Source: Microcoleus sp. LEGE 07076 (GTDB taxonomy: Bacteria; Cyanobacteriota; Cyanobacteriia; Cyanobacteriales; Microcoleaceae). From it: a stretch of 49,218 nucleotides of DNA. Positions 9,338-18,621 of the stretch are shown in pieces (within the stretch, counting starts at the first letter, position 1; every line of letters starts with the position of its first letter). The translations under genes and the position numbers were made by a program. The DNA lies in NCBI RefSeq assembly GCF_015207455.1, contig NZ_JADEWV010000020.1:1-49218 (forward strand), given 5' to 3'. Below the pieces are notes generated by a model. It searched no databases, had not been told where the DNA came from, and was given only the letters and a program-made list of their open reading frames with translations.

Positions 9338-9370
9338 TCAAAAAGTTTCGACCATTCGGTACTTATCCAT
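9338..9370 (-). pseudogene. Remnant of the GNAT gene 5' end
   Basis: On the minus strand this reads MDKYRMVETF then a stop. It matches MDKYRIVATL at the start of the GNAT gene at 6555-7007, and the DNA around cggtacttatccat is nearly identical in both places. It sits directly upstream of Uma2 copy 1. It is too short to be functional; best read as debris from a local duplication. Confidence 0.5.
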
Positions 9371-9476
9371 ATATATCGTCCCTCATAAAAATCAGAGGAC
9401 TAAATTGCTCACCAACCAAATTAGTATTGTTTTACTGTTCCCAATCTGTAAATTGCATCACCCAACAACATAAAAT

Positions 9477-10076
9477 TTATTCTTGTACTTCTGTTTCCTC
9501 TGTTTCAAATACTACTTTATTGTAAATCTCACTCATAGACATTTGGACTCCCAGCGCAGCGAAAGCAACTCTTGCTGCTTCTCCTTCGTATTCCTGAAAC
9601 AACCATTGATTTGATTCATTCTTAATATATTGTTCCACTAAAAATTCTTTTTGGCTGACTAATACGTACTCGCGGAATTCAGGGATAGATCTATAAAACC
9701 GAAACTTATCCTCTCGATCGAAATCCGTTGTAGACTTAGATAGCACTTCTACAATCATGATTGGATTAAGTATCTCATCACTGCGCCCTTCGCTAAAAAC
9801 TGGTTCTCCTTCAATCACCATCACATCCGGGTAAGTTCCCCGTCGGTGTCGGGGAATCCACAACCGCAAATCGTTGTGAAAAAGCTCAAATGGCTGTCCT
9901 TCAAGCAAGTTTCCCAAAACTCTACTCAAATTTCGGATAATCCGACTGTGATTAATTGTGCCGCCTGTCATCTGTACAATTTCTCCATCGCGATATTCAT
10001 TTCTAAACTCGGCAGCTTCTTCTAATTGTCGGTACTCATCGGGAGTATAAAACTTTGGCTTGGTTTTTACTAACAT
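9477..10076 (-). CDS. Uma2-family endonuclease (DUF820), copy 2
   Basis: A 199-residue protein starting MLVKTKPKFYTPDEYRQLEE, very similar over its whole length to the product of 8709-9308. The nuclease residues are conserved (TYPDVMVIEGE and IMIVEVLSKST). The regions that differ most are ~55-85 and ~160-190. The duplication includes DNA just outside the coding part: gcatcaccca lies after both stops and actaacatttttac before both starts. OsmC lies 27 bp upstream on the same strand and may share a transcript. Confidence 0.88.
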   Translation of the reverse strand: MLVKTKPKFYTPDEYRQLEEAAEFRNEYRDGEIVQMTGGTINHSRIIRNLSRVLGNLLEGQPFELFHNDLRLWIPRHRRGTYPDVMVIEGEPVFSEGRSDEILNPIMIVEVLSKSTTDFDREDKFRFYRSIPEFREYVLVSQKEFLVEQYIKNESNQWLFQEYEGEAARVAFAALGVQMSMSEIYNKVVFETEETEVQE

Positions 10077-10103
10077 TTTTACCTCAACGGTTGCGACTGT
10101 TTT

Positions 10104-10613
10104 TTAATTCTTGACTTCAGAAGCATTCATTTCAATAACTGTTGCTTCATTGAACACGGGAAAATTTACCGAATTCGCAATATAACAAACATGATGTGCA
10201 TTGTCGTGCAAACTGCGTGCTTTTTCCAAATCATTACCAGCTTCGATGGTTGCGTGCGGATGCAAAATTACCTCCGTAAACCGAATTTTGCCATCTTTTT
10301 GTGCCATTTTTCCCGTCGCTTCATCCGAGTAAGAAATTACCCGAATCCCAGCACGAGCACACAAAGCGAGATAGCTCAACATATGGCAAGCTGACAGCGA
10401 CATTACTAATAAGTCTTCAGGATTGTACAGCGCAGCATCGCCTCGAAATGTTGGGTCTGCTGAACCTACGAATGGTGGCTTACCCTCGATATTTATTGTA
10501 TACTGGCGAGAATAAGCATCATAAGATGAAGTATAACCTTGACTGGCACCTGTCCAAACTGTATGGATGCGGTGTGTTCTTTGGTCATTATATATTAATT
10601 GGCTAGTTAACAT
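10104..10613 (-). CDS. OsmC/Ohr-family peroxidase-like protein
   Basis: A 169-residue protein. The two family cysteines are present: SLSACHMLSYL (~94-104) and HHVCYIANSVNFPV (~140-153). They normally form the thiol pair that reduces organic hydroperoxides in the cytoplasm. The N-terminal beta-rich part has GKPPFVGSADPTFRGD, typical of the OsmC subgroup. It is probably involved in oxidative or sulfur stress. Substrate preference is not determinable here. The start is ATG at 10613, with a very AT-rich leader. Confidence 0.88.
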   Translation of the reverse strand: MLTSQLIYNDQRTHRIHTVWTGASQGYTSSYDAYSRQYTINIEGKPPFVGSADPTFRGDAALYNPEDLLVMSLSACHMLSYLALCARAGIRVISYSDEATGKMAQKDGKIRFTEVILHPHATIEAGNDLEKARSLHDNAHHVCYIANSVNFPVFNEATVIEMNASEVKN

Positions 10614-10689
10614 TATAATTAATATTATATCATATCAATATCGTCTCGCTTTTTATATCAAACAATAAAAAATAATGCAACAGAAATTG

Positions 10690-10892
10690 TAGGGTGTGTC
10701 GCCATCAACAATCCCTAAAAAATATCGACAATTTAACAGCGACGCACCCGATCGACAGGGTCAGTGTAAACAGATACAACATTTGTGTAGCAATCTTTTG
10801 TTGAAATGGTATTAGCAGGGGCTATTGTCGCTTGGTGCGGATCCATGAGATTGTTGAGAGAATTCAAGGATTGTGGAGGGCGACACACTCTA
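10690..10892. mobile_element. ~200-bp MITE-like element
   Basis: The left end tagggtgtgtcgcc (about 10690) is matched by gggcgacacactcta (about 10877-10891) as an inverted terminal repeat of 14/15. The interior has no open frame but carries a second gcgacgcaccc motif near 10740. It resembles the other tagggtgcgtc-ended elements in this window and fills most of the 380-bp gap between OsmC and ndhB. Confidence 0.6.
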
Positions 10893-10929
10893 CGAATACT
10901 GTTGCGTTTTTAAAACTAGATAGAAAAAT

Positions 10930-10953
10930 CGCCTAACTTGTTACAGTTAGGCG
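10930..10953 (-). terminator. Rho-independent terminator of ndhB
   Basis: CGCCTAAC / GTTAGGCG is a perfect 8-bp stem with an 8-nt loop. Read on the minus strand it is followed by ATTTTTCTA. It lies 44 bp beyond the ndhB stop. Confidence 0.75.
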
Positions 10954-10996
10954 CTAGATCATCTTTCAAAATTCGCGCAAATTAATCGTTGCGAGA

Positions 10997-12556
10997 TCAA
11001 AGATTCGATTCGATTTTTGCAGCAGCTACAACAGGCTGCACGTGACTGATGGCAGACTGCAATATGGGAGTTTTAGCAACAGCATCGTTGGCTAAATTAA
11101 ACAAAGGGTTGGATAAAATACCTGCCAATGTTGTCGCAACCAAGGTGAGTACGACGCTGACTTGCAAAGGTCGCATTCCCTGAAGGTTCCAGCGAACTTC
11201 GGGATAATTTTTCACTGCGTCTGACATCTCTTGAGGTTCTTTGACTACCATCATTTTGACGACGCGGATGTAGTAGTAAATCGAAACTACGCTGGTAATT
11301 AATCCCAGGATAACTAAGCCGTAAAGTCCTGCTTGCCAGCCTGCCCAGAACAGGTAGATTTTGCCAAAGAAGCCAGCTAGGGGCGGAATTCCGCCGAGAG
11401 AAAGCAGGCAAATACTTAGGGCTAAAGTTAGCAGCGGGTCTTTTTGGTACAAGCCGGAGTATTCGCTGATTTGGTCGGTTCCAGTTCGTAGCGAGAACAG
11501 GATGATGCAGGCGAAAGCGCCTAGGTTCATAAACAGGTAAACCAACAGATAAAATATCATGCTGGAGTAACCGGCTTCGGTTCCTGCAATTAAACCCAGC
11601 ATTACAAAACCGGCTTGGGCGATCGACGAATAAGCCAAAAGCCGCTTCATGCTAGTCTGGGCGAGGGCAACTACATTGCCCAACACCATGCTGAGTATGG
11701 CTAAGGCTGTGAATATGAATTGCCACTGGGCGGTAAGTGCGGGGAAAGCACTGGTTAACAACCGGATGGCTAAGGCAAAACCGGCGGCTTTGGAACCGAC
11801 GGAAAGGAAGGCGACAACTGGTGTGGGCGAACCTTCGTAAACGTCTGGAGTCCATTGGTGGAAAGGAACTGCGGAGATTTTGAAGGCGATGCCGGCGATC
11901 GCAAAAACCAAAGCAATTACCAAACCGAGAGATTGACCGTTATTAACTGTAGAAAGGTTGGCTGCGATCGCACTTAGCTGAGTTTCGCCGCCAGACAATC
12001 CGTACAGCAGCGAAATACCGTAGAGAAACACCGCCGAAGAAGACGCTCCAATTAACAAATATTTCAAAGCAGCTTCATTGGAACGCGGGTCGCGTTTTGT
12101 GTAACCTGTCAGCAAATAAGACGAGATACTCAGAGTTTCCAACGAAATAAAAATCATCACCAATTCATCAGCGCCAGAAAGGAACATTCCCCCCAAAGTA
12201 GCGGTGAGCAAAATGCCGATAAATTCCGCTAAAGCAGTACCAGTTTGCAGTACGTAGCGGACGGATATCAAAATAGTGACAGCGGCTGTCAAAGCGATAA
12301 TTCCGCGAAACACCAAACTCAAGGCATCGCTGTTAAAACCGCCCAGAAACGAGATGGTATTAACGTTGTCCCACTGCAAACACAAGGCAGCGACGGCGGC
12401 CAGCAAGCCGGCAACAGCAACGTAGGGAGTCCAACTAGAGGAACTGCGGCCTACGATTAAATCGCCGACGAGAACCACCAAGAGGGTGACGATGACAATT
12501 CCCTCCGGCAAGATAGTTCCAGCATTTAGCTGGGCGGCAAGAGTAGCAAAATCCAT
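10997..12556 (-). CDS. ndhB: NAD(P)H-quinone oxidoreductase subunit 2 (NdhB)
   Basis: A 519-residue, ~14-helix membrane subunit of the thylakoid NDH-1 complex, working in respiration, cyclic electron flow around photosystem I and CO2 uptake. It begins [19 protein letters not shown], the usual cyanobacterial NdhB start; the in-frame ATG 27 bp upstream (12583) is less likely. The proton-channel regions are recognisable: [40 protein letters not shown] and [17 protein letters not shown]. As is normal in cyanobacteria it stands alone, away from other ndh genes. A good terminator follows. Confidence 0.97.
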   Translation of the reverse strand: MDFATLAAQLNAGTILPEGIVIVTLLVVLVGDLIVGRSSSSWTPYVAVAGLLAAVAALCLQWDNVNTISFLGGFNSDALSLVFRGIIALTAAVTILISVRYVLQTGTALAEFIGILLTATLGGMFLSGADELVMIFISLETLSISSYLLTGYTKRDPRSNEAALKYLLIGASSSAVFLYGISLLYGLSGGETQLSAIAANLSTVNNGQSLGLVIALVFAIAGIAFKISAVPFHQWTPDVYEGSPTPVVAFLSVGSKAAGFALAIRLLTSAFPALTAQWQFIFTALAILSMVLGNVVALAQTSMKRLLAYSSIAQAGFVMLGLIAGTEAGYSSMIFYLLVYLFMNLGAFACIILFSLRTGTDQISEYSGLYQKDPLLTLALSICLLSLGGIPPLAGFFGKIYLFWAGWQAGLYGLVILGLITSVVSIYYYIRVVKMMVVKEPQEMSDAVKNYPEVRWNLQGMRPLQVSVVLTLVATTLAGILSNPLFNLANDAVAKTPILQSAISHVQPVVAAAKIESNL

Positions 12557-12858
12557 ATTTTCAGACAATTTTGGGTAGTACAAGGCCGAAACGGCTGTAA
12601 TGGGCAGCGAACTCGTAAAAATTCTTTACCAAACACCGATTGTAGCGGATTACAGCTTCGCCAACCGAGTTGGGCGGGTGTTTGTTGCTGGTGAGGTGGC
12701 GGGGATTCTGCCGCAAAAGCGATCGTACTGCGGAAAAATCGCCATTGGGGCCGATCGGGCAAATTTTTTTTCCTTCACCCGTTGACACCGAGGCAACGTA
12801 AGGCGTTTAGGATTGATTGATTGGCGATCGACTCTGAACAGAAAGGAGGTAACTGTCT
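12557..12858. other. ndhB leader region, no gene seen
   Basis: The 302-bp spacer lies upstream of ndhB and downstream of the GNAT gene on the same strand. It contains cgatcg-type motifs but no clear hairpin or short gene. Open frames on both strands here lack a family match and look like chance. The ndhB promoter should lie here; I cannot place it with confidence. Confidence 0.5.
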
Positions 12859-13377
12859 TTACCGCGATGCTATCGCCCTTTGATTCTCCCAATCTGCTCG
12901 GCTGAGGCGATAAACAAAGCAGTCATCGTCGCCAAACTTTCGCGGTTCAACAAATTGGAAACCAAGACGTTCGTAGAAGCGGTGGGCGCGGGTATTGTTC
13001 GCAAGCGGATCGATCAGTACAGCCGTCACAGCAGAGTCAGCGAAACATCGAGCCAGTGCAAGCTGCATCATTTGTGTGCCGTAGCCTTTGCTCAATTCTT
13101 TCTCCTCTCCGATCCAGATATCAATGGCGCGGAGATTGGCAGCAACATCATCACCCCAGTAGTGACTGTCCTCAAGTGCTGGATCGATAATCTGGATAAA
13201 TCCGATCGGGCGATTGTCGATTTGAGCAATCAATTGTTCTCTCCAGTCGGGAGTGCGATCGAGTTCTATCTCCCAACCCCAATCATCGTTAGTTTTTGCG
13301 TCAATTATGTGAGGTTGCTCGTCCCAGCGTCGCAGTAAATTTAAATCTGCGGGGGTAGCAGGGCGTAAATTTATCAT
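12859..13377 (-). CDS. GNAT acetyltransferase (aminoglycoside 6'-N-acetyltransferase-like)
   Basis: A 172-residue acetyltransferase beginning MINLRPATPADLNLLRRWDE. The acetyl-CoA loop is degenerate but clear (ELSKGYGTQMMQLALARCF) and NTRAHRFYERLGF is the usual C-terminal motif. The DIWIGEEKELSKGYG block resembles the AacA4/siderophore-type Acetyltransf_8 group. I chose ATG 13377; an upstream in-frame ATG at 13443 adds 22 residues without family likeness. Resistance to aminoglycosides cannot be claimed: most chromosomal members have unknown substrates. Confidence 0.82.
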   Translation of the reverse strand: MINLRPATPADLNLLRRWDEQPHIIDAKTNDDWGWEIELDRTPDWREQLIAQIDNRPIGFIQIIDPALEDSHYWGDDVAANLRAIDIWIGEEKELSKGYGTQMMQLALARCFADSAVTAVLIDPLANNTRAHRFYERLGFQFVEPRKFGDDDCFVYRLSRADWENQRAIASR

Positions 13378-14142
13378 GGCTTTTTTGCATCTAAAACTTG
13401 TTGCAGCTTTGCTGTCGCGCCCAAACGATCGCCTCTTTGGCAAACATCTGCCGTTTTGCGAAATAGGCGATCGCTAAATCACGGAAACCACTGGATAATT
13501 ATAACTTTCTTTCACCACTAATATCGTTTTCGGTTGCATCGGAATGATTTAACCTTACTAGAACACAGAGAACACAGAGAGGTCGGAGAGAAATGAATAA
13601 TTCCGTTAGCATCGGAATTGATATAAACCGTCCTTCAATCCAATAGCCAATAGAAAGCTGATTGCTCTTCGTGTCAATTATTTGACCGTCTATTTTAATA
13701 TTGCATCTGTGTGTATGTGCCTCACATCTGCGGTTGAATTATCAATCGAAGATTTACGCAAATTTGTAAGGCGTTCCCAAAATCGGATCAAAAATTAGTC
13801 CCACAATATCTGATGTTAGCTGGCGATCGCCAATCGGTCAAATAGTCGATCGCGCTTCTAGTCTTTTTGCAGGGAAACCATCAAATCTATCCCAATCTCA
13901 AATCTAAAACTTAAAATCTAAAATTGAGGAACCATCCGCCCGCATCCAACAGTCTCAGCATCGAGTTACCTGCAATTCTGCTACAGTCAGTCATGACATC
14001 CCCGTGCATCTTCCAGAGACAAGGGTTCCCAGCCTCTGCGCCGACAGCAGTAAAATCCCATCAGCTTGTCGCAGTCAGCCCGATCGGCAATAACTTACAA
14101 ATTAAGGTAGTTTGAAAATAACCCCTAAAGTTCCCATAAACC
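13378..14142. other. Repeat-bearing intergenic region before topA
   Basis: This ~765-bp region lies between divergent GNAT and topA genes. It contains a dispersed cacagag-type element (listed separately), an atctgcggttgaat motif near 13728-13740 shared with other spacers, many gcgatcgc-type octamers, and short aaatctaaaa repeats near 13890-13925. No gene was recognised; short frames such as 13924-14115 have no family likeness. Confidence 0.6.
13549..13616 (+). repeat. Dispersed cacagag/gaataattc element
   Basis: Contains gaacacagagaacacagag, a purine-rich stretch, then aaatgaataattccg. It is the same ordered motif set as at 24896-24956 and, inverted, at 26748-26807 and 41259-41320. Confidence 0.7.
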
Positions 14143-14170
14143 TTGACATCCGACCTACACTCTGTAAATT
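14143..14170 (+). promoter_or_regulatory. Candidate sigma-70 promoter of topA
   Basis: TTGACA (14143-14148) and TAAATT (14165-14170) are spaced 16 nt apart, 43 nt before the topA ATG. The -35 box is perfect and the -10 matches 4/6. Confidence 0.4.
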
Positions 14171-14212
14171 AGACACTCTAACTGCGCCGCCATCCATATT
14201 TAAAAAGATGCC

Positions 14213-16960
14213 ATGTCAACTTTAGTCATCGTCGAATCTCCCACAAAAGCCCGCACCATTCGCAACTTCCTGCCCTCCACCTACCAGGTAGAGGCATCGA
14301 TGGGTCATGTCCGCGACCTCCCATCCTCCGCCGAAGAAATACCAGAAGCGGTTAAAGGAGAAAAATGGGCGCAACTCGGCGTAAACGTGGAGGCAGACTT
14401 TGAACCCCTCTACGTCATCCCCAAAGATAAAAAGAAAATTGTTAAAGAACTCAAAGATGCCCTCAAAGGCGCAACAGAACTGATTCTAGCCACTGACGAA
14501 GACCGCGAAGGCGAAAGCATTTCCTGGCATTTACTGCAAATCCTCAAACCCAAAGTTCCCATCAAGCGGATGGTGTTCCACGAAATCACCCGCGAAGCCA
14601 TCCGCGATGCTTTGACTCACTGTCGCGACATCGACAATCGAGTCGTACAAGCCCAGGAAACTCGGCGAATTCTCGATCGACTCGTCGGATACACCCTTTC
14701 TCCGCTACTGTGGAAAAAAATCGCCTGGGGTTTGTCCGCCGGCCGAGTCCAGTCAGTCGCCGTGCGACTGTTGGTACGCCGCGAACGCGAACGCCGCGCC
14801 TTCCGCCAAGGTAGCTACTGGGATTTGAAAGCCGTTTTGGAAAAAGGCAAAATTTCCTTTGATGCCAAACTCGTCACAGTCGGGAATGTGAAAGTTGCCA
14901 ACGGTAGCGATTTCGACGAAAATACCGGGCAAATTATTGCAGGCCGCCGCGTCATGTTGCTGAACGAAGACCAAGCCAGGGCTTTACTTTCGCGAATTCA
15001 AAACAAACCCTGGACTGTCGGCAATATTGAAGAACGACCAGTCACCCGCAAACCGTCGCCGCCTTTTACGACCTCGACTTTACAGCAGGAAGCTAACCGC
15101 AAGCTGAGGCTGGGTGCGCGGGAAACGATGCGAATCGCCCAAAGTCTCTACGAACGCGGTTTTATCACCTATATGCGGACGGATTCGGTGCATTTATCCG
15201 AACAGGCAATTACCGCTGCCCGCAGTTGTGTCCAAGAATTGTACGGTAGCGAATACCTCAGCCCGCAACCGCGCAAATACACGACCAAAAGCAAAGGTGC
15301 CCAGGAAGCCCACGAAGCTATCCGCCCGGCCGGCAGCACTTTTCGGACTCCGCAGCAAACGGGATTGGATGGCGTGGATTTCCGCCTCTACGATTTGATT
15401 TGGAAGCGGACAGTCGCTTCTCAAATGGCAGATTCGCGCCAAACTCACGTGACGCTGTTAACTCAGGTGGAAGATGCAGGTTTCCGTTCCAGCGGGAAAC
15501 GCATTGATTTTCCGGGCTTTTTGCGCGCCTACGTGGAGGGTTCCGATGACCCGGATGCGGCTTTGGAAGACCAAGAAGTGATTTTGCCGGCGCTGAAGGT
15601 GGGGGATAAGCCTAATTGTAAAGATGTAGAAGCTGTCGGCCACGAAACTCAGCCTCCCGCCCGTTTCACGGAGGCTTCTCTGGTGAAGATGTTGGAAAGC
15701 GAAGGCGTTGGCCGTCCGAGTACCTATGCGAGTATTATCGGTACAATTGTCGATCGAGGATACGCAAAATTAATAGCTAACGCGCTGATTCCGACCTTCA
15801 CCGCTTTTGCTGTCACGACTTTATTAGAAACACATTTCCCGGATTTAGTAGACACGGGTTTTACTTCTCGCATGGAACAAACCCTCGATGAAATTGCCAC
15901 GGGCGAGGCGAAATGGTTGCCGTATTTGCAAAAGTTTTATACAGGGGAAACGGGACTTGCAACGCAAGTTAAGGAACAGGAAAGTCAAATAGACGCGAAA
16001 GTTGCCCGAACTGTGATATTGGAGAATATCACAGCCAAAGTTTGCATCGGTAAATACGGCGCTTACCTCGAATCTGAAAACGAAGAAGGCCAGGTAAAAG
16101 CATCGATTCCCCAGGATTTGACTCCGGCAGATTTAGACCCAGAAAAAGTTGAGTTTCTGTTAAAGCAAAAAACTGAAGGGCCAGAAAAATTGGGTTTGCA
16201 CCCGGAAACTGGGGAACCGATTTATGTGCTGATTGGCAATTACGGGCCCTATGTTCAGTTGGGGGATGTTTCGGAAACGAACAAGAAACCGAAGCGTTCT
16301 TCTTTACCGAAGGGGACGGATAAGGATAGTGTGACGGTTGATATGGCGGTGAGTTTGTTGACTCTACCTCGGTTGTTGGGGACTCACCCGGATACGGGGG
16401 CGAAGGTGCAGGCTAATTTGGGGATGTACGGGCCTTATGTGGTGCATGACCAGGGTAAGGTTGGTAAGGATTATCGATCGATCAAGCCGCCTGATGATGT
16501 TTTGACGATCGAGATCGATCGGGCATTAGAACTATTATCGCAGCCGAAAGCCGCCCGCGGCCGCGGTAAATCGGCCACACCTTTGAAGGAATTGGGCGCA
16601 CATCCAGAGTCGGGAGAACTCCTCAATGTTTACGACGGCCGTTATGGGCCCTACGTCAAACACGGCGATATCAATGCTTCTTTGGCTAAGGATGAATCTG
16701 TGGAGAATTTCACCTTACAAAAAGCCCTGGATTTGTTAGCAGCGAAGGAAGCAGCGGGCGGCGGCAAATCTAGCAAGTCGAAGAAGTCAACGAAGACAAC
16801 TGCGGCGAAGTCGGAAACGGCGGCGAAGAAAACAACTACTGCGAAGAAAACCACTGCGGCGAAATCGGAAACTGCGGCTAAGAAAACCACTGCGGCGAAA
16901 AAGACAACCACTGCTAAAAAGACGACGACTGCTACGGCGAGTAAGAAGAAAACAGAGTGA
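14213..16960 (+). CDS. topA: DNA topoisomerase I (type IA)
   Basis: A 915-residue enzyme that relaxes negative supercoils. The N-terminal TOPRIM domain starts [16 protein letters not shown] and has ATDEDREGE as its metal DxD. The catalytic tyrosine is Y320 in [13 protein letters not shown]. In place of zinc fingers the C-terminal half has four short repeats, each with a (K/N/M/R)YG(A/P)Y core, separated by linkers with HPETG-type turns. The last ~65 residues are a Lys/Thr/Ala repeat ([12 protein letters not shown]) probably binding DNA non-specifically. Zinc-free C-terminal repeats and a basic tail are usual in cyanobacterial TopA. The tail DNA is repetitive and may vary in length between strains. 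Confidence 0.97.
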   Translation: MSTLVIVESPTKARTIRNFLPSTYQVEASMGHVRDLPSSAEEIPEAVKGEKWAQLGVNVEADFEPLYVIPKDKKKIVKELKDALKGATELILATDEDREGESISWHLLQILKPKVPIKRMVFHEITREAIRDALTHCRDIDNRVVQAQETRRILDRLVGYTLSPLLWKKIAWGLSAGRVQSVAVRLLVRRERERRAFRQGSYWDLKAVLEKGKISFDAKLVTVGNVKVANGSDFDENTGQIIAGRRVMLLNEDQARALLSRIQNKPWTVGNIEERPVTRKPSPPFTTSTLQQEANRKLRLGARETMRIAQSLYERGFITYMRTDSVHLSEQAITAARSCVQELYGSEYLSPQPRKYTTKSKGAQEAHEAIRPAGSTFRTPQQTGLDGVDFRLYDLIWKRTVASQMADSRQTHVTLLTQVEDAGFRSSGKRIDFPGFLRAYVEGSDDPDAALEDQEVILPALKVGDKPNCKDVEAVGHETQPPARFTEASLVKMLESEGVGRPSTYASIIGTIVDRGYAKLIANALIPTFTAFAVTTLLETHFPDLVDTGFTSRMEQTLDEIATGEAKWLPYLQKFYTGETGLATQVKEQESQIDAKVARTVILENITAKVCIGKYGAYLESENEEGQVKASIPQDLTPADLDPEKVEFLLKQKTEGPEKLGLHPETGEPIYVLIGNYGPYVQLGDVSETNKKPKRSSLPKGTDKDSVTVDMAVSLLTLPRLLGTHPDTGAKVQANLGMYGPYVVHDQGKVGKDYRSIKPPDDVLTIEIDRALELLSQPKAARGRGKSATPLKELGAHPESGELLNVYDGRYGPYVKHGDINASLAKDESVENFTLQKALDLLAAKEAAGGGKSSKSKKSTKTTAAKSETAAKKTTTAKKTTAAKSETAAKKTTAAKKTTTAKKTTTATASKKKTE

Positions 16961-16987
16961 AATTAGTAAGGAGACGTTGAAATTAGT

Positions 16988-17219
16988 AAGGACACAGCAG
17001 TGCTCATAGGTGTCAACTTAAGGTCAAACCCAGTCAGAGACTGTTATTTGACTATTAAATCTAGATCCCCCCTAGCCCCCCTTAAGAAGGGGGGGACAGG
17101 AGTCTTTTCAAAGTCCCCCTTCTTAAGGGGGATTTAGGGGGATCTAGACTTAGGTAAAAGCTAGAGATACCAAAGGTTTCAGCCTTAAGTTGACACTAAT
17201 GAGCAGTGCTGTGTCCCTA
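16988..17219. mobile_element. ~230-bp MITE with nested palindrome
   Basis: The ends carry long inverted repeats: ggacacagcagtgctcat plus tgtcaacttaagg on the left (about 16990-17025), and ccttaagttgacac plus atgagcagtgctgtgtcc on the right (about 17182-17217). Inside sits a separate palindromic element (17061-17148) starting ctagatccccc and ending gggggatctag, with an inner ccccttaagaagggg. No transposase is present. Related inner elements are at 41369-41442 and 43539-43623. Confidence 0.75.
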
Positions 17220-17340
17220 CAAAACTCACGGATTTCTTTTGGATGATGCGTTATCGAAGAAATAGAAACTTTTTGGCTGCAACGACGGATTGATGGAAAA
17301 TTTCAGTTTGTGACGCTACAACCTTTTAAGGAGACTTAAC

Positions 17341-17589
17341 ATGATTCTAAAGCTATATCAGGAAGTTGCTTTAACTCGTGACTTACCAGAATATCAACTC
17401 AGAGCTGGAGATATTGCCACATTGGTTGATTTTGTTCCTCATCCTAGTGGTGGTGAAGAAGGCTGTCTGTTGGAAGTATTTAATGCTGTTGGTGAGTCTC
17501 TTACAATTATAGCCGTCCCCATCTCTACTGTAGAAGTTCTCCGCCCTGATGAAATCTTAACTGTTCGTTCTTTGGCAACAGCAGGTTAA
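17341..17589 (+). CDS. DUF4926 domain protein
   Basis: An 82-residue small beta-rich protein. Its VALTRDLPEYQLRAGDIATLVDF start and LEVFNA middle match DUF4926, a family often coded beside DUF6883 or toxin-antitoxin-like genes. A strong ribosome-binding site (aaggagact) precedes ATG 17341. The 105 bp before it (17233-17337) can be read as a short open frame ending FKET that looks like the 3' scrap of another gene cut by the upstream MITE. Function is unknown. Confidence 0.75.
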   Translation: MILKLYQEVALTRDLPEYQLRAGDIATLVDFVPHPSGGEEGCLLEVFNAVGESLTIIAVPISTVEVLRPDEILTVRSLATAG

Positions 17590-17643
17590 TATTGATTCAC
17601 ATCCAGGTTGTAGAAACCGTGGCATCGGAACATTTTGTTTTAA

Positions 17644-17652
17644 TGATATAAT
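17644..17652 (+). promoter_or_regulatory. Extended -10 promoter
   Basis: TGATATAAT is a perfect extended -10 (TGnTATAAT), 40 bp before the ATG of the 84-residue gene at 17692. No good -35 is visible, which is acceptable for this promoter type. Confidence 0.45.
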
Positions 17653-17691
17653 CAAAACTATCCATGTAGTAATTGGAGTAATTGAATCACC

Positions 17692-17946
17692 ATGATATCT
17701 GAACTTATGGTACAACCTTCCTACTGGATCGATCGGGAGATTTCGATGCAGAAAGTCAGAAATCTTTACTTATTCAAATTTACGGAAAACCTGCAAGCCA
17801 GATTAGAAGAACTAGCCGAGAGAAAAAAGGCCTATCTTTTAACTTCAGAAGAGGTTGTAGAATTAGCAAGCTTGCTAGAACTCGATCGGATTTTTACCTT
17901 AATTAACGCTAAAGTTATAGCAGCTTCATGTCAGTTAGACACTTAA
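17692..17946 (+). CDS. Hypothetical protein
   Basis: An 84-residue acidic, helix-rich small protein with no recognised motif. The C-terminal half (LEELAERKKAYLLTSEEVVE and LASLLELDRIFTLINAKV) looks like two amphipathic helices. It has a possible extended -10 promoter upstream. An in-frame ATG at residue 7 (MVQPSYW) is an alternative start. It sits convergent to the restriction endonuclease gene with a 28-bp gap. It could be an antitoxin-like or regulatory protein, but nothing in the sequence shows that. Confidence 0.55.
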   Translation: MISELMVQPSYWIDREISMQKVRNLYLFKFTENLQARLEELAERKKAYLLTSEEVVELASLLELDRIFTLINAKVIAASCQLDT

Positions 17947-17974
17947 TTAATTAGCAGTGGAAATCAGAAATATG

Positions 17975-18613
17975 TCAAGGCTTGACAGGCAGTGGAACAG
18001 AATACCCCTCTCCTAAGATATGTGCGACAAAGCTAGTTCGAGCGTAGAAAGCCCGAGAGGTGCTGCCATGCCCTGGCCCTTTAGTTCTTGGCTGCACAAG
18101 TTTGCCCATTTTTCCAGTAAGGCTTGAAAATCCTTGAGTTATAATCGTTTCTCGAACAAGGTTGTAGTCTGCTTTCACTTGCTCGTAGATTTGAGGATTA
18201 TCAAGATCGAAGGAAGCAACTGAATGCACAAGAGAACGATTATCTGCTTGGCTCTCAAATACCCGTGCAACAACAACCATTTTCTGTAGTTTGTTGAAGA
18301 GATGGCTTTCCTCAAATTCTTTGCTTGCGACCTCTACTTGATCTATCATCGTGATTGCCATCGTTTCTTTGACTTTGAGTTCTCCTGTTCGTTTAGGTAT
18401 TAGTGGAACCAGCTTTAGCTCCCAACTACCAAAATTAGGCGATCGAGATGAGTTAAGGGCTAATCCCAAGTAGCGTTCAATTGTATGCCCAGCCCAACCC
18501 TTGTTTTTCTTGTTTTCTTTGCTCCAAACCGTTACACGGTGATAATCTGCTAGTTGTCGAAGATCTTGACCTACTAATGTAGTGAGTCTTTTAATTGCCT
18601 CTACTCTTTCCAT
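17975..18613 (-). CDS. MutH/Sau3AI-like type II restriction endonuclease
   Basis: A 212-residue nuclease. NFGSWELKLVP holds the E-x-K (E65, K67) of the MutH/Sau3AI fold, and AGHTIERYLGLALNSSRSP before it resembles the family's N-terminal lobe. The Asp expected ~7 residues before the Glu is not obvious (N60 is closest), so the metal site may be arranged differently. It follows the methyltransferase gene by 8 bp on the same strand, the layout of a restriction-modification operon. MutH-fold restriction enzymes typically cut at GATC; GATC as the target is inference from fold plus partner. An inactive or MutH-type nicking role is the alternative. Confidence 0.78.
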   Translation of the reverse strand: MERVEAIKRLTTLVGQDLRQLADYHRVTVWSKENKKNKGWAGHTIERYLGLALNSSRSPNFGSWELKLVPLIPKRTGELKVKETMAITMIDQVEVASKEFEESHLFNKLQKMVVVARVFESQADNRSLVHSVASFDLDNPQIYEQVKADYNLVRETIITQGFSSLTGKMGKLVQPRTKGPGHGSTSRAFYARTSFVAHILGEGYSVPLPVKP

Positions 18614-18621
18614 AAATGACC

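Noticed and set aside
12526..12892. Several overlapping short frames upstream of ndhB
   Set aside because: None has a ribosome-binding site or family likeness; they overlap each other on both strands.
12859..13377. Aminoglycoside resistance gene
   Set aside because: GNAT fold is clear, but the substrate cannot be inferred from the sequence or the context.
13924..14115. 63-codon frame before topA
   Set aside because: No family likeness; overlaps the promoter-bearing leader.
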